A DNA stretch of 64,000 bases from Mesorhizobium tianshanense. GTDB taxonomy: Bacteria > Pseudomonadota > Alphaproteobacteria > Rhizobiales > Rhizobiaceae. The stretch spans positions 62,001 through 126,000 of the forward strand of contig NZ_VLKT01000017.1 in the NCBI RefSeq assembly GCF_007830515.1. The letters run 5' to 3'. Both the position numbers and the translations under genes were made by a program. The notes beneath the pieces were generated by a model. That model saw nothing but the letters and a program-made list of their open reading frames with translations. It was not told where the DNA came from and searched no databases. This document shows, piece after piece, positions 29,306 to 38,810 of this stretch (its first letter is position 1; every line of letters begins with the position of its first letter).

Positions 29306-30112
29306 CTACGCCAGGTCGAAGCGCGCAATCACCGGCACATGGTCCGACGGCCGTTCCCAGCCGCGCGCCGGCCGCAGGATTTCGTAGCCGGCAAAGCTCG
29401 GCACTAGGTTTGGCGACGACCAGACATGGTCGAGCCGCCGGCCGCGATCCGATGCTTGCCAATCCTGCGCGCGGTAGCTCCACCAAGTATAGAGCTTCTG
29501 CTCATAAGGCACGTTTAGCCGCATCAGGTCGACCCAGTCGCCGGCGAGCCGCATCGCCTCGAAACTCTCCGTCTCGACCGGCGTATGGCTGACCACCTTC
29601 AAGAGCTGCTTGTGCGACCAGACATCATGTTCGAGCGGCGCGATGTTGAGGTCGCCGACCAGGATCGAGCCGGACACGTCGTCGTGCTCGGCGCGAATGG
29701 CGTTCATCTCGGCGACGAAATCCAGCTTGTGCCTGAACTTGCGGTTGATGAGGGGGTCGGGCTCGTCGCCGCCGGCCGGAACGTAGAAATTATGCAGCAG
29801 GATCGCCTTGCCGCCGGCGCGGATGGTGACCGACAGATGCCGGCAGTCCTCGATCTCGCAGAAGCGGCGCTTTTCGACGATCTCGATCGGCCGGCGTGCC
29901 ACCGTCGCCACGCCGTGATAGCCCTTCTGGCCATGGAAGGCGATGTGCTCGTAGCCGAGCTTGCGGAAGGCTTTTTCCGGAAACAGCTCGTCCGGGACTT
30001 TGGTTTCCTGCAGGCAGAGCACGTCGGGTGCCTGTTCGACAAGCAGGCGCTCGACGATGGGCATGCGCAAGCGGACGGAATTGATGTTCCAGGTGGCGAT
30101 GGAAAAGGGCAT
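29306..30112 (-). CDS. xthA: exodeoxyribonuclease III
   Basis: A 268-residue AP endonuclease / 3'-5' exonuclease for base-excision repair. The start at 30112 gives MPFSIATWNINSVRLRMP, the family N-terminus. Visible catalytic motifs: LQETKVPDE (the metal Glu), GDLNIAPLEHDVW (Asp and Asn) and the final SDHVPV (catalytic His). The length is typical. It stands alone, downstream on the minus strand of repeat element A. Confidence 0.93.
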   Translation of the reverse strand: MPFSIATWNINSVRLRMPIVERLLVEQAPDVLCLQETKVPDELFPEKAFRKLGYEHIAFHGQKGYHGVATVARRPIEIVEKRRFCEIEDCRHLSVTIRAGGKAILLHNFYVPAGGDEPDPLINRKFRHKLDFVAEMNAIRAEHDDVSGSILVGDLNIAPLEHDVWSHKQLLKVVSHTPVETESFEAMRLAGDWVDLMRLNVPYEQKLYTWWSYRAQDWQASDRGRRLDHVWSSPNLVPSFAGYEILRPARGWERPSDHVPVIARFDLA

Positions 30113-30260
30113 GCACAGAATCCGGGAGCAGCGCACATGACCCGCCAGGTGGTTCCGACGGGAATGACGCCTTTTGAAAAATCGATCCCGGAAACTACTG
30201 CCAGCCGCGCACCGCAAAAACAAGCCAGCCCACGCTCGAAGCGCTGCCCAGGCTGGCACC

Positions 30261-30468
30261 AGGGTTCGCCGAGATTCAGGTCAGGCCAAGCCGAGAATGG
30301 CGGATTTCGAGAACCGGAGCGGAGCGTACTTAAAGTACGTGAGCACCGGCCTACGCCGGCCGTAGCCTTAACTGCCACGACCGCTCATGAGTGCTTGGGC
30401 CGGCGAAGGCCGGAAGCGCAGGAAAACTCCATTCGCAGGCCGGCCTCGCCTGAATAACAGCGGACCCT
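30261..30468. repeat. 144-bp palindromic element, copy A, interrupted by a 60-bp insert
   Basis: Outer arms AGGGTTCGC and the complement of GCGGACCCT, plus ATTCAGGT and the complement of GCCTGAAT, bracket an imperfect hairpin that contains the palindrome GTACTTAAAGTAC. Without the inserted 64 bases (60-bp insert plus one CCGG) it is 144 bp, the same as copy B at 38667-38810, which it matches closely. It fills the gap between xthA and lolA, and its end provides the lolA stop codon. The rest of 30113-30260 shows no recognisable feature. Confidence 0.85.
30350..30409. mobile_element. 60-bp palindromic insert inside repeat element A, flanked by CCGG
   Basis: The insert begins CCTACGCCGGCC and ends GGCCGGCGAAGG, terminal inverted repeats of 12 bp with one mismatch. 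CCGG directly precedes (30346-30349) and follows (30410-30413). Copy B of the host element has one CCGG at this point and no insert, so this looks like a non-coding miniature element that duplicated 4 bp on entry. No transposase is in the window. Confidence 0.7.
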
Positions 30469-31150
30469 AGCGCGACTTGGTGTTCAGCTCGCGATTTGCC
30501 GTATAGTCGATGGCAAAGGTGTCGGGGGAGAAACGCACACCTTCCCTAACGTTGAAGATCATCACCGTGGTGTCCTTGCCTTGCGCGTCGGTGATGGTCC
30601 ACTGGCGCAATTCGTAGGATTTGGGATCGAACATCATCGTGATCCTCGAATTGCCGAACACCGACTTGTCGGCAAGCTGGATGGTGGTGAGGTCGTTCTC
30701 CTCCTTGACGCTTCTGACGCGGCCGCCGGAGAGGTCGATCCTGGTGTCGAGCAGCAGCTTCAGCGGCGTCTTCGACAACGGATACAGATCGGACGTTTTC
30801 AGCCTCTTGTTGAGGATGACCACCGACTTGCCGTCGGAAATCACCCTGAAATTCGAGGCCCCGTCATAGTTGAAGCGGATCTTGCCCGGCCGTTCCAGAA
30901 AGAACTTGCCGCCGGTCTGCTCGCCCTTGGGTCCAAACTGCACGAACTCGCCGGTCATCGATTTGACCGAGGAGAAATGGTCGGCGATCTTCTGCGCCGC
31001 CGGCGGCACCGCTGCTTGCGCCGACGCCAGCAACTGGACGCCGGGCACGACATTGATGGCTGCCGCGCCGGCAAGGACCACGCCGAGGCCAAGCACCTGG
31101 CGGCGGGTCGGGGCAAAATCACTGATCGGGTCAAAGGAAGAGTTTTTCAT
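30467..31150 (-). CDS. lolA: outer-membrane lipoprotein carrier protein LolA family
   Basis: About 227 residues with the start taken at ATG 31150; an ATG 8 codons earlier is also possible. A Tat-like TRRQVLGLG motif precedes a hydrophobic stretch and an AQA cleavage site, so it is exported. The mature part begins with IADHFSSVKSMTGEFVQFGPKGEQTGGKFFLERPGKIRF-type LolA sequence; PGKIRFNYD is the typical core. It shuttles lipoproteins across the periplasm. The stop codon TAG lies at the edge of repeat element A. It follows ftsK... on the opposite side; ftsK ends 171 bases upstream of its start region, same strand. Confidence 0.87.
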   Translation of the reverse strand: MKNSSFDPISDFAPTRRQVLGLGVVLAGAAAINVVPGVQLLASAQAAVPPAAQKIADHFSSVKSMTGEFVQFGPKGEQTGGKFFLERPGKIRFNYDGASNFRVISDGKSVVILNKRLKTSDLYPLSKTPLKLLLDTRIDLSGGRVRSVKEENDLTTIQLADKSVFGNSRITMMFDPKSYELRQWTITDAQGKDTTVMIFNVREGVRFSPDTFAIDYTANRELNTKSR

Positions 31151-31320
31151 ACCGGTCACTCTCATCTGGTTCATATAGTGTCGCAGTCCCTTGGCCCCCA
31201 GTTGGGCTTAAGTTTGGCGGCCCGGACAGCGCTCAGTCGCAGCAACGCGCCAAAAGGTTCAAAGTTGCCGTCACCGACGTTGCACCCCGGGCAGACCCTG
31301 GTGGATCTTCCCGGATCGGA

Positions 31321-33945
31321 TCAGAACTTGTCCTCCTCCGTCGGCACCAGGATCTCGCGTTTTCCGGCGTGGTTGGCCGGGCCGACAATGCCTTCCTTCT
31401 CCATCTTCTCGATGATCGAAGCGGCGCGGTTGTAGCCGATGCCGAGCCGGCGCTGGATGTAGCTGGTCGAGGCCTTGCCGTCGCGCAGCACCACGGCAAC
31501 CGCCTGGTCGTAGGGATCGTCGGAATCCTCGAAATTGCCGCCGCCACCGCCTGAACCGCCCCTGCCCGACGGCTCGTCGTCATCCTCGCCTTCATCCTCG
31601 GTGATGGCGTCGAGATATTCCGGCACGCCCTGCAGCTTCAGATGCGCGACGATCCTCTCGACCTCGTCGTCGGAAACGAAGGGACCGTGTACGCGCTGGA
31701 TGCGGCCGCCGCCGGCCATGTAGAGCATGTCGCCCATGCCGAGCAGCTGCTCGGCGCCCTGCTCGCCCAGGATGGTGCGGCTGTCGATCTTCGACGTCAC
31801 CTGGAAGGAGATGCGGGTCGGGAAATTGGCTTTGATCGTGCCGGTGATGACATCGACCGACGGCCGCTGCGTCGCCATGATGACGTGGATGCCGGCGGCG
31901 CGCGCCATCTGCGCCAGGCGCTGCACCGCGCCTTCGATATCCTTGCCGGCGACCATCATCAGGTCGGCCATCTCGTCGATGATGACGACGATGTAGGGCA
32001 TCGGCTCGAGATCGAGGTTTTCCGTCTCGTAGATCGCCTCGCCGGTCTGGCGGTCGAAGCCGGTCTGCACGGTGCGCGAGATTTTCTCGCCTTTCTTCTC
32101 CGCCTGTTGCACGCGCGCGTTGAAGCCGTCGATGTTGCGGACGCCGACCTTCGACATCTTGCGATAGCGATCCTCCATCTCGCGCACGGTCCATTTCAGC
32201 GCCACCACTGCCTTCTTCGGATCGGTGACGACAGGCGTCAGCAGATGCGGGATGCCGTCATAGACCGAGAGCTCCAGCATCTTCGGGTCGATCATGATCA
32301 GCCGGCAGTCCTGCGGTGTCAGCCGGTAGAGCAGCGACAGGATCATGGTGTTGATGGCGACCGATTTGCCAGAGCCGGTGGTGCCGGCGACCAGCACGTG
32401 CGGCATCTTGGCGATGTCGACGATAACCGCCTCGCCATTGATGGTCTTGCCCAGCGCCAGCGCCAGCTTGGCCTTGGTGGTCTCGAAATCGCGGCTGGCC
32501 ATGATCTCCCTGAGATAGACGGTCTCGCGCTTGGCGTTCGGCAGCTCGATGCCGATGGCGTTGCGGCCAGGTACCACGGCGACGCGGCAGGCGATCGCGC
32601 TCATCGAGCGCGCGATGTCGTCGGACAGGCCTATGACCCGCGACGATTTGATGCCAGGCGCTGGTTCCAGCTCATAGAGCGTGACGACCGGACCGGGGCG
32701 GACATGGATGATCTCGCCTTTGACGCCGAAATCCTCCAGCACGCCCTCGAGCAGGCGGGCATTCTGCTCCAGCGCATCCTTGGACAAGCTGGCGTCGCGC
32801 ACGACGTTCTTCGGTTCGGACAGGAAATGCAGCGACGGCATTTCGAATTTTTCGGAGCCGATCAGCGAGGTCTGCGCCTCGCGCTGGACGCGGGCGCCCG
32901 GCACGGGCCGGGGCGCCGGCGCCGCGACGCGCGTCGCGGCATTGGGCGTGGCGCGACGCTGACCGGTAGGCTCCGGCGCAAAATCCATGTCGTCATCGTC
33001 GAAGACATCGGCGTCGTCGGGATCGAGCGAGACGCTGCGGTCATTGACCATGGCGGCGAAGAATTCCGGCTCGACGCGGGCGCGCCCATCGGCACTCATC
33101 CGCGCTTCGGCGAATTCGGCCGATTCGACCCTCTCGGCAGCGCGCCGCCAGGCGCTGGCGCGCGGTTCCATCTCCGGTTCGAAATCGTCGCGCTCCTGGC
33201 GGCGCGCGGCACGGCGGCGCAAATAGGCGCGCAACGACAGCCACCAATGCGTGATCGCGCCAAGCGCCAGAATGCCCTCGTCGCCTTCGTCCTCGTCATT
33301 GTCGAAAAGCAGGTCGTCCTGGTCTCGGGTATCGGGTTCGGCCGGCTGCTCCAGGACGGCGAAACCGTTCTTACGTGCGATCAGCGCCGAGCCATAGGCA
33401 AACAGCCACAGTGCCGGCGCAGCCAGAAGCACGGCAAGCACGCTGGCGATGAGACCGGTCGGATAGCCGCCGACGACGAGACCGGGAATCTTGAGCACCA
33501 TGTCGCCGAACACGCCGCCGAGGCCGGTCGGCAGCGGCCAGGTCTGGGGCGGCACCACGCAGCCGGCGATGGCCGCGGCAAGCACCGCGTAGCCGAACCA
33601 GGCGAGCCCGCGCTTCGGCAACCTGTCGACGCCGCGCGCCGAAAACAGCAGAAATCCCCAGATCACCGCCGGCACCAGCGCCGCGACGGCGGCGAGGCCG
33701 AAGAACTGCATGGCAAGGTCGGAAAAGACAGCGCCCGCATAGCCCATGGCGTTGGTGACGATGTTGCCGGTGGCGTGGGAGAAGCTTGGATCGGCGACGT
33801 TCCAGGTGGCGAGGCTGGCGACACCGAAGGCGACCAGCGCAAACAGCCCGGCGCCGACCAGTCGGCCCACCTGACGCCGCGCGAACGCCCGGATGCCGTG
33901 CCCCGTATCGGCCAGCGCGAGCGGTGCTGAAGCCCCTGAACGCAT
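31321..33945 (-). CDS. ftsK: DNA translocase FtsK
   Basis: An 874-residue divisome ATPase that pumps DNA and activates dimer resolution at dif. Four or so membrane helices occupy about 25-195. A proline/acidic linker of moderate length follows (about 200-370). The alpha-beta motor has Walker A GTTGSGKS and [11 protein letters not shown] as Walker B. The C-terminal gamma domain ([19 protein letters not shown]) recognises KOPS and XerD. It uses the same pathway as the XerC-type recombinase found at 57782. Confidence 0.95.
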   Translation of the reverse strand: MRSGASAPLALADTGHGIRAFARRQVGRLVGAGLFALVAFGVASLATWNVADPSFSHATGNIVTNAMGYAGAVFSDLAMQFFGLAAVAALVPAVIWGFLLFSARGVDRLPKRGLAWFGYAVLAAAIAGCVVPPQTWPLPTGLGGVFGDMVLKIPGLVVGGYPTGLIASVLAVLLAAPALWLFAYGSALIARKNGFAVLEQPAEPDTRDQDDLLFDNDEDEGDEGILALGAITHWWLSLRAYLRRRAARRQERDDFEPEMEPRASAWRRAAERVESAEFAEARMSADGRARVEPEFFAAMVNDRSVSLDPDDADVFDDDDMDFAPEPTGQRRATPNAATRVAAPAPRPVPGARVQREAQTSLIGSEKFEMPSLHFLSEPKNVVRDASLSKDALEQNARLLEGVLEDFGVKGEIIHVRPGPVVTLYELEPAPGIKSSRVIGLSDDIARSMSAIACRVAVVPGRNAIGIELPNAKRETVYLREIMASRDFETTKAKLALALGKTINGEAVIVDIAKMPHVLVAGTTGSGKSVAINTMILSLLYRLTPQDCRLIMIDPKMLELSVYDGIPHLLTPVVTDPKKAVVALKWTVREMEDRYRKMSKVGVRNIDGFNARVQQAEKKGEKISRTVQTGFDRQTGEAIYETENLDLEPMPYIVVIIDEMADLMMVAGKDIEGAVQRLAQMARAAGIHVIMATQRPSVDVITGTIKANFPTRISFQVTSKIDSRTILGEQGAEQLLGMGDMLYMAGGGRIQRVHGPFVSDDEVERIVAHLKLQGVPEYLDAITEDEGEDDDEPSGRGGSGGGGGNFEDSDDPYDQAVAVVLRDGKASTSYIQRRLGIGYNRAASIIEKMEKEGIVGPANHAGKREILVPTEEDKF

Positions 33946-34087
33946 GCTCTTCCCCGTCTGTCGTTGCCCGGCCGGACGCGTGCGCGCAACGCGGCGGATT
34001 CGGGCACCAGACTATCGGCGGGAAGGTTAAGGCCGCATTAACCATGGGTGCGTGCCGGCATCTCCGGGTGGAAAAGCGGTCACAAAA

Positions 34088-34111
34088 ATGGCGGGCACGC
34101 TGGCCCGCCAT
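34088..34111 (-). terminator. rho-independent terminator between ftsK and the amtB region
   Basis: Arms ATGGCGGG (34088-34095) and CCCGCCAT (34104-34111) around an 8-base loop, followed on the minus strand by TTTTTG. It lies 190 bases past the amtB terminator, so it must serve some other minus-strand transcript that starts or passes within 34111-34300. Confidence 0.65.
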
Positions 34112-34157
34112 CATTTGGGTCGCCAGGTCGATCAAGCCTCAGCCTGATCGCCAGACC

Positions 34158-34189
34158 TTAGAGCGCGCGTCCTGTTGGACGCCCAAAGG
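34158..34189. repeat. palindromic intergenic repeat, CCTTTG-GCGTCC family, copy 2
   Basis: Starts TTAGAGCGCGCGTCC and ends GACGCCCAAAGG; it has a perfect GCGTCC-TGTT-GGACGC hairpin inside (34167-34182). Its reverse complement aligns with 28606-28637. Confidence 0.6.
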
Positions 34190-34221
34190 CCGCCCAACAC
34201 TTTAATTGACGCATTTTCGCA

Positions 34222-34296
34222 CTAGTTGGCGCTGCCGAGCGCCTGCACGTTCGCGCAGAACTCGGCATACGGCTTTCCGGCGGCGCGGCGGCGCAC
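34222..34296 (-). other. orphan 24-codon frame resembling a protein C-terminus
   Basis: Read from GTG at 34296 to TAG at 34222, the frame ends in AAGKPYAEFCANVQALGSAN. That composition is protein-like, unlike the low-complexity shadow frames around it. It begins exactly after the T-run of the amtB terminator and has no ribosome site, so it may be the tail of a decayed gene or chance. The rest of 33946-34407 holds the two terminators and one repeat copy. Confidence 0.25.
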
Positions 34297-34299
34297 AAC

Positions 34300-34330
34300 A
34301 AAAAAGAGGCCCGGTGCATGTCCGGGCCTC
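34300..34330 (-). terminator. rho-independent terminator after amtB
   Basis: Perfect 9-bp arms GAGGCCCGG (34306-34314) and CCGGGCCTC (34322-34330), then on the minus strand TTTTTTG. It lies 78 bases downstream of the amtB stop and should end the glnK-amtB transcript. Confidence 0.88.
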
Positions 34331-34407
34331 AGGGCGCGAGCCCCTTTCGGGAGCGTCGCGACGGGATGGGAGGATGCGGGGCAGCCAAGGCCCGCCCCGC
34401 ACAGGAC

Positions 34408-35838
34408 TTACGGATGATAGGCCGCTTCGCCATGCGAGGTGAGGTCGAGCCCTTCACGCTCTGCATCGGCTGTCGGACGCAGGCCTACGATCATATCGAC
34501 GATCTTGTAGAGGATGGCGCTGCCGATACCCGACCACAGGACGGTTACCAGGACACCCTTGAACTGCGACCACAGCTGGGTGGCCGTTCCGGCATAGCCG
34601 GCGGCGAAGTCGGCCGTCGAATAATCGACGATGCCGGCGCCGCCGAGCGCGGGATTGACCAGGATGCCGGTGCCGAGCGCGCCGATGATGCCGCCGATGC
34701 AGTGGATGCCGAAGACATCGAGGCTGTCGTCATAGCCGAACTTGTTCTTCACGACCGAGACGAAGAAGTAGCAGCCACAGGTGGCGACGATGCCGAGCAC
34801 GATGGCGCCCATCGGTCCGGCAAAGCCGGCAGCGGGCGTGACGGCGACAAGGCCGGTAACAGCGCCCGAAACCGCGCCAAGCATGGACGCTTTGCCGCGC
34901 AGCAGCGTTTCAAGCACGATCCAGGTCACTGCCGCCGCCGCTGTGGCGACGAAGGTGTTGATCATCGCCAGCACCGCATAGGCGTTGGCTTCGAGGTTCG
35001 AACCGGCGTTGAAGCCGAACCAGCCGACCCACAGCAGCGAAGCGCCGACCATGGTCAGCGTCATCGAGTGCGGCGCCATGATGTCCTTGTTGTAGCCGAT
35101 GCGCTTGCCGATCATGAGCGCACCGACGATGCCGGCGATGCCCGCATTGATGTGAACGACCGTGCCGCCGGCGAAGTCGACGGCACCGAAGCCGAAGATG
35201 AGCCCGGACGGGTCGCCATAAGCGCTCGGGCCGCCCCAGAACCAGACCATGTGCGCGATCGGGAAGTAGACGAACGTCACCCAGAGGATGGTGAAAAGGA
35301 TCACGGCGGAGAACTTGATGCGTTCGGCGAAGGCGCCGACGATCAGGGCAGGCGTGATGCAGGCGAAGGTCATCTGGAAGATGACGAACACCAGTTCAGG
35401 AATGGCGACGCCCTTGGTGAAGGTTTCCGACAGCGTCGTCACGTCGACGCCGGCGAGAAACATCTTGGAAAGGCCGCCGATGAAGGCATTGCCGGGGGTG
35501 AAGGCAAGGCTGTAGCCGTAGAAAACCCAGACGATCATGACCACGCTGGTGATGGTGAAGACCTGCATCAGCACCGACAGCATATTCTTGGCGCGAACCA
35601 GGCCGCCGTAAAAAAGAGCAAGGCCGGGAATGGTCATCAACAGCACCAGAATGGTGGAAAGCATCATCCACGTCGTGTCGCCCTTGTCGACGGTAAAGGT
35701 CGGCGCCGCTGGCGCTGCCGCTTCGGCGGCCGGCGCCGCTTCCTGTGCGAAAGCGGCAATCGTGCCCAAGGCTCCAAGCGTAAACGCGCCCAGCAGCGCA
35801 GTGCGCGCCGCCGACTTCAAAGTAGAAGGAATATTCAT
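34408..35838 (-). CDS. amtB: ammonium transporter
   Basis: A 476-residue inner-membrane ammonium channel. The start at 35838 has GGAGAG 4 bases upstream. A signal-like leader (residues 1-31, ending AAFAQEA) and an Ala-rich linker precede the first Amt helix at about 50. Family motifs include GLALFYGGLVRAKN (about 72-85), DFAGGTVVHINAGIAG (about 220-235) and FGIHCIGGIIGALGTGI near 385-400, with the twin-His pore residues. It is 31 bases after glnK in the usual order; GlnK plugs the channel when nitrogen is plentiful. Confidence 0.95.
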   Translation of the reverse strand: MNIPSTLKSAARTALLGAFTLGALGTIAAFAQEAAPAAEAAAPAAPTFTVDKGDTTWMMLSTILVLLMTIPGLALFYGGLVRAKNMLSVLMQVFTITSVVMIVWVFYGYSLAFTPGNAFIGGLSKMFLAGVDVTTLSETFTKGVAIPELVFVIFQMTFACITPALIVGAFAERIKFSAVILFTILWVTFVYFPIAHMVWFWGGPSAYGDPSGLIFGFGAVDFAGGTVVHINAGIAGIVGALMIGKRIGYNKDIMAPHSMTLTMVGASLLWVGWFGFNAGSNLEANAYAVLAMINTFVATAAAAVTWIVLETLLRGKASMLGAVSGAVTGLVAVTPAAGFAGPMGAIVLGIVATCGCYFFVSVVKNKFGYDDSLDVFGIHCIGGIIGALGTGILVNPALGGAGIVDYSTADFAAGYAGTATQLWSQFKGVLVTVLWSGIGSAILYKIVDMIVGLRPTADAEREGLDLTSHGEAAYHP

Positions 35839-35869
35839 TGAACTCTCCATTGGAATACGTGTCCGCAGC

Positions 35870-36214
<345 letters not shown>

Positions 36215-36293
36215 TCACCCTTTGCTGTTGCGGGTCCCCCGCGTTTGCACGACTTCGCCGATCCCCATGAGAGCCGGAGAGTGCCAGCTAGGA

Positions 36294-36309
36294 TTCAAGC
36301 TCCGTGCCA
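36294..36309 (-). promoter_or_regulatory. sigma-54 (RpoN) promoter for glnK-amtB
   Basis: On the minus strand the -24/-12 element reads TGGCAC-GGAGC-TTGAA, against the consensus TGGCAC-N5-TTGCA; only one base of the -12 box departs. It is 86 bases before the glnK start. A TGCACC half-site at 36391-36396, about 85 bases further upstream, could be part of an NtrC site. Confidence 0.65.
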
Positions 36310-36401
36310 ATTGCCGAAGCAGGCCATTAACCTATTGTAAACAAAGTGATTGAGAGGTGTTCAGCTGCCGGCTGTTTATTGTCGCGGCAATGCACCTGAT
36401 T

Positions 36402-36433
36402 AAAAAATAGGCAATTTTTGAAAAATGCCTATT
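36402..36433 (-). terminator. rho-independent terminator overlapping the tesB stop codon
   Basis: AATAGGCA (36406-36413) pairs with TGCCTATT (36426-36433), extended by an A5/T5 inner stem with one bulged base. On the minus strand it is followed by a run of T residues (36402-36407). The tesB stop codon at 36429-36431 is inside the stem. Confidence 0.75.
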
Positions 36434-37304
36434 CGGCGGGCGGTCGCTTCAGGCGAATCAGCCCTTCCTGGGCAACCGAGGCGATCAACGTGCCGTCGCG
36501 GGCAAACAGCGACCCGCGGGTGAACCCCCGCGACCCTTGCGTCGACGGGCTGTCTTGCGTGTAGAGCATCCAGTCGTCGAGCCGATGACTGCGGTGGAAC
36601 CACATGGCGTGATCGAGGCTCGCCGCCTGGATGTCGCTATCGAAAATGGCGCGGCCATGCGCAAAGGTCGACGTATCGAGCAGCGTCATGTCGGAAAGAT
36701 AGGCAAGCACGGCCGCCTGCGTGGCGCGATCGGCCGGAACCGGGCCGGTCGTGCGAATCCAGATGTTCTGCTTCGGCTCCAGCTTTTCGCGGCTGGTGTA
36801 ATGCTCCAGCATCACCGGTTTCATCTCGATCGGCCGGTCACGCTCCCAGTAGCGCCTGATGCCGGCGGGCACGGCCTCCCCGAACTTGCCTATCAATTCG
36901 CGCTGCGACAGCAACGTGTCGGGCGCCGGCACGTCCTGCGGCATCGGCACCTGATGTTCGAGACCGACTTCATCTTGCTGGAACGAGGCTTCCAGCGAAA
37001 AGATCGCATGGCCGTGCTGGATCGCCACGACGCGGCGCGTGGTGAAGGAGCCGCCGTCGCGGATGCGGTCGACCTCGTAGATGATCGGCACCTTGGTGTC
37101 GCCGGGCCGCATGAAATAGCCATGCAGCGAATGCACGTGGCGTTCGGGCTCGACCGTACGCTGGGCCGCGACCAGCGCCTGGGCAATGGTCTGGCCGCCG
37201 AAGATACGTTGCCAGTCGAGCTTGGGGCTGCGACCACGGTACAGGTTGTGTTCCAGCTGCTCGAGGTCGAGAATGCCGAGAAGCTCGTCCATGGCCGCCG
37301 TCAT
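36429..37304 (-). CDS. tesB: acyl-CoA thioesterase II
   Basis: A 291-residue double hot-dog thioesterase that hydrolyses medium- and long-chain acyl-CoA. The start at 37304 follows GAGGG by 8 bases. The N-terminal hot-dog starts with FGGQTIAQALVAAQRTV and HSLHGYFMRPGD; the C-terminal one holds SLDHAMWFHR, containing the catalytic Asp, and the GFTRGSLFARDG segment. Divergent from the UbiH-type gene by 80 bases. Confidence 0.93.
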   Translation of the reverse strand: MTAAMDELLGILDLEQLEHNLYRGRSPKLDWQRIFGGQTIAQALVAAQRTVEPERHVHSLHGYFMRPGDTKVPIIYEVDRIRDGGSFTTRRVVAIQHGHAIFSLEASFQQDEVGLEHQVPMPQDVPAPDTLLSQRELIGKFGEAVPAGIRRYWERDRPIEMKPVMLEHYTSREKLEPKQNIWIRTTGPVPADRATQAAVLAYLSDMTLLDTSTFAHGRAIFDSDIQAASLDHAMWFHRSHRLDDWMLYTQDSPSTQGSRGFTRGSLFARDGTLIASVAQEGLIRLKRPPAE

Positions 37305-37384
37305 GTTTCGCGCCCTCACCGAAGAAATGTTATGGCGGTTTCCGACAGGAATGACGGGCAGTCAAGGCCGGAAAGGAATTTGCT

Positions 37385-38647
37385 ATGGTGGACCGTGAGG
37401 CGGATGCAAAAAACCGAACCTCGCTCGATGTTCTGGTCGCCGGCGCCGGCTATGTCGGGCTTGCCGCCGCGGTATCGCTGAAACAAGCGCGGCCAAGCCT
37501 GGCGGTCGCTGTCGTCGACGCCGCGCCCGCCGGCGTCTGGCAAAAGGACGGCCGCGCCTCGGCCATCGCCGCTGCCGCTTGCCGCATGCTCGACCAGCTC
37601 GGCGTCTGGGCCGAAATCGCGCCGGAGGCGCAGGCGATCACCGAAATGATCGTCACCGATTCGCGCACGTCCGATCCAATGCGCCCGGTGTTTCTCACCT
37701 TCGATGGCGAGGTCGCGCCCGGCGAAGCCTTTGCGCATATGGTCGCCAACAAGGATTTGAACGGCGCCTTGCGCCGGGGCGCCGAAGAACTCGGCATCGA
37801 CATCATCGAAGGCGTCGCGGTCAACGCCTTCGACGTGAACGGCGCCGGCATCACCGTGCATCTTGCCGACGGCGCGACGCTGAAGGCACGACTGCTGATC
37901 GCCGCCGACGGCGTCAACTCGAAGCTGCGCGACATGGCCGGCATCAAGACGGTGAAATGGGAGTATGGCCAGTCCGGCATCGTCTGCACCGTGGCGCATG
38001 AACGGCCGCACAATGGCCGCGCCGAAGAGCATTTCCTCCCTGCCGGCCCGTTCGCCACGCTGCCGCTCAAGCCGGACAAGGATGGGACCAACCGCTCGTC
38101 GATCGTCTGGACCGAGCGGACGGCCGATGCCGAGAAACTGGTTGGCGGCGACGACCTCGTCTTCGAGCATGAGCTCGAACTGCGTTTTGGGCTGAAGCTC
38201 GGCGAGATTCGCGTCGCCGACAGGCCGCGCGCATGGCCACTCGGCCTGACGCTTGCCCGCGCCTTCGTCGCGCCGCGCATTGCGCTCGCCGGCGACGCCG
38301 CCCACGGCATCCATCCGATCGCCGGCCAGGGCCTCAATCTCGGCTTCAGGGATGTGGCGGCATTGGCCGAAGTGGTGGTCGAGGCCGACCGGCTCGGTCA
38401 GGATATCGGCGCGCTCGACGTGCTCGAACGCTACCAGCAATGGCGGCGCTTCGACACGCTGCAGATGGGCATCACCACCGATGTCCTGAACCGGCTGTTT
38501 TCCAACGACATCGGCCCGCTGCGCGCCGTCCGCGACGTTGGCCTCGGCCTTGTCGAACGCATGCCTCGGCTGAAGGATTTCTTCATCCGCCAGGCATCCG
38601 GCCTGTCCGGCGACACACCGAAACTGCTGAAGGGCGAGGCGATCTGA
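37385..38647 (+). CDS. UbiH/UbiF/COQ6-family FAD-dependent hydroxylase
   Basis: A 420-residue flavoprotein monooxygenase of ubiquinone ring hydroxylation. The FAD motif GAGYVGLAAAVSL is at about 17-29. The second nucleotide motif LLIAADGVNSKLRD (about 170-183) and GDAAHGIHPIAGQGLN (about 302-317) are all present. Family members act at C1, C5 or C6 of the ring; alphaproteobacteria often use one broad-specificity UbiL-type enzyme, so the exact position is not assigned. The stop is 19 bases before repeat element B. Confidence 0.9.
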   Translation: MVDREADAKNRTSLDVLVAGAGYVGLAAAVSLKQARPSLAVAVVDAAPAGVWQKDGRASAIAAAACRMLDQLGVWAEIAPEAQAITEMIVTDSRTSDPMRPVFLTFDGEVAPGEAFAHMVANKDLNGALRRGAEELGIDIIEGVAVNAFDVNGAGITVHLADGATLKARLLIAADGVNSKLRDMAGIKTVKWEYGQSGIVCTVAHERPHNGRAEEHFLPAGPFATLPLKPDKDGTNRSSIVWTERTADAEKLVGGDDLVFEHELELRFGLKLGEIRVADRPRAWPLGLTLARAFVAPRIALAGDAAHGIHPIAGQGLNLGFRDVAALAEVVVEADRLGQDIGALDVLERYQQWRRFDTLQMGITTDVLNRLFSNDIGPLRAVRDVGLGLVERMPRLKDFFIRQASGLSGDTPKLLKGEAI

Positions 38648-38666
38648 TCCGTCTCACGGACATGCC

Positions 38667-38810
38667 AAGGTGTGTTGAGATTCAGGTCAGGCCAAGCCGA
38701 GAACGGTGAGTTCCGAGAACCGGAGCGGAGCGTACTTTTTGGCACGTGAGCACCGGAAGCGCAGGAAGTCGCCGTTCGCGGCCGGCATCACCTGAATGTC
38801 AGCACACCCT
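38667..38810. repeat. 144-bp palindromic element, copy B
   Basis: The ends are inverted repeats: AAGGTGTGTTGAGATTCAGG at the left pairs with the right end (38791-38810) with three mismatches. Inner GAACGG (38701-38706) pairs with CCGTTC (38772-38777), where copy A has GAATGG/CCATTC, a compensatory change. The right edge supplies the TAG stop of the adjoining minus-strand gene. Confidence 0.85.

Noticed and set aside
31642..33930. 762-codon open frame on the plus strand opposite ftsK
   Set aside because: It is the antisense shadow of a GC-rich real gene: Arg/His/Asp-rich, no family resemblance, and ftsK on the other strand is complete.
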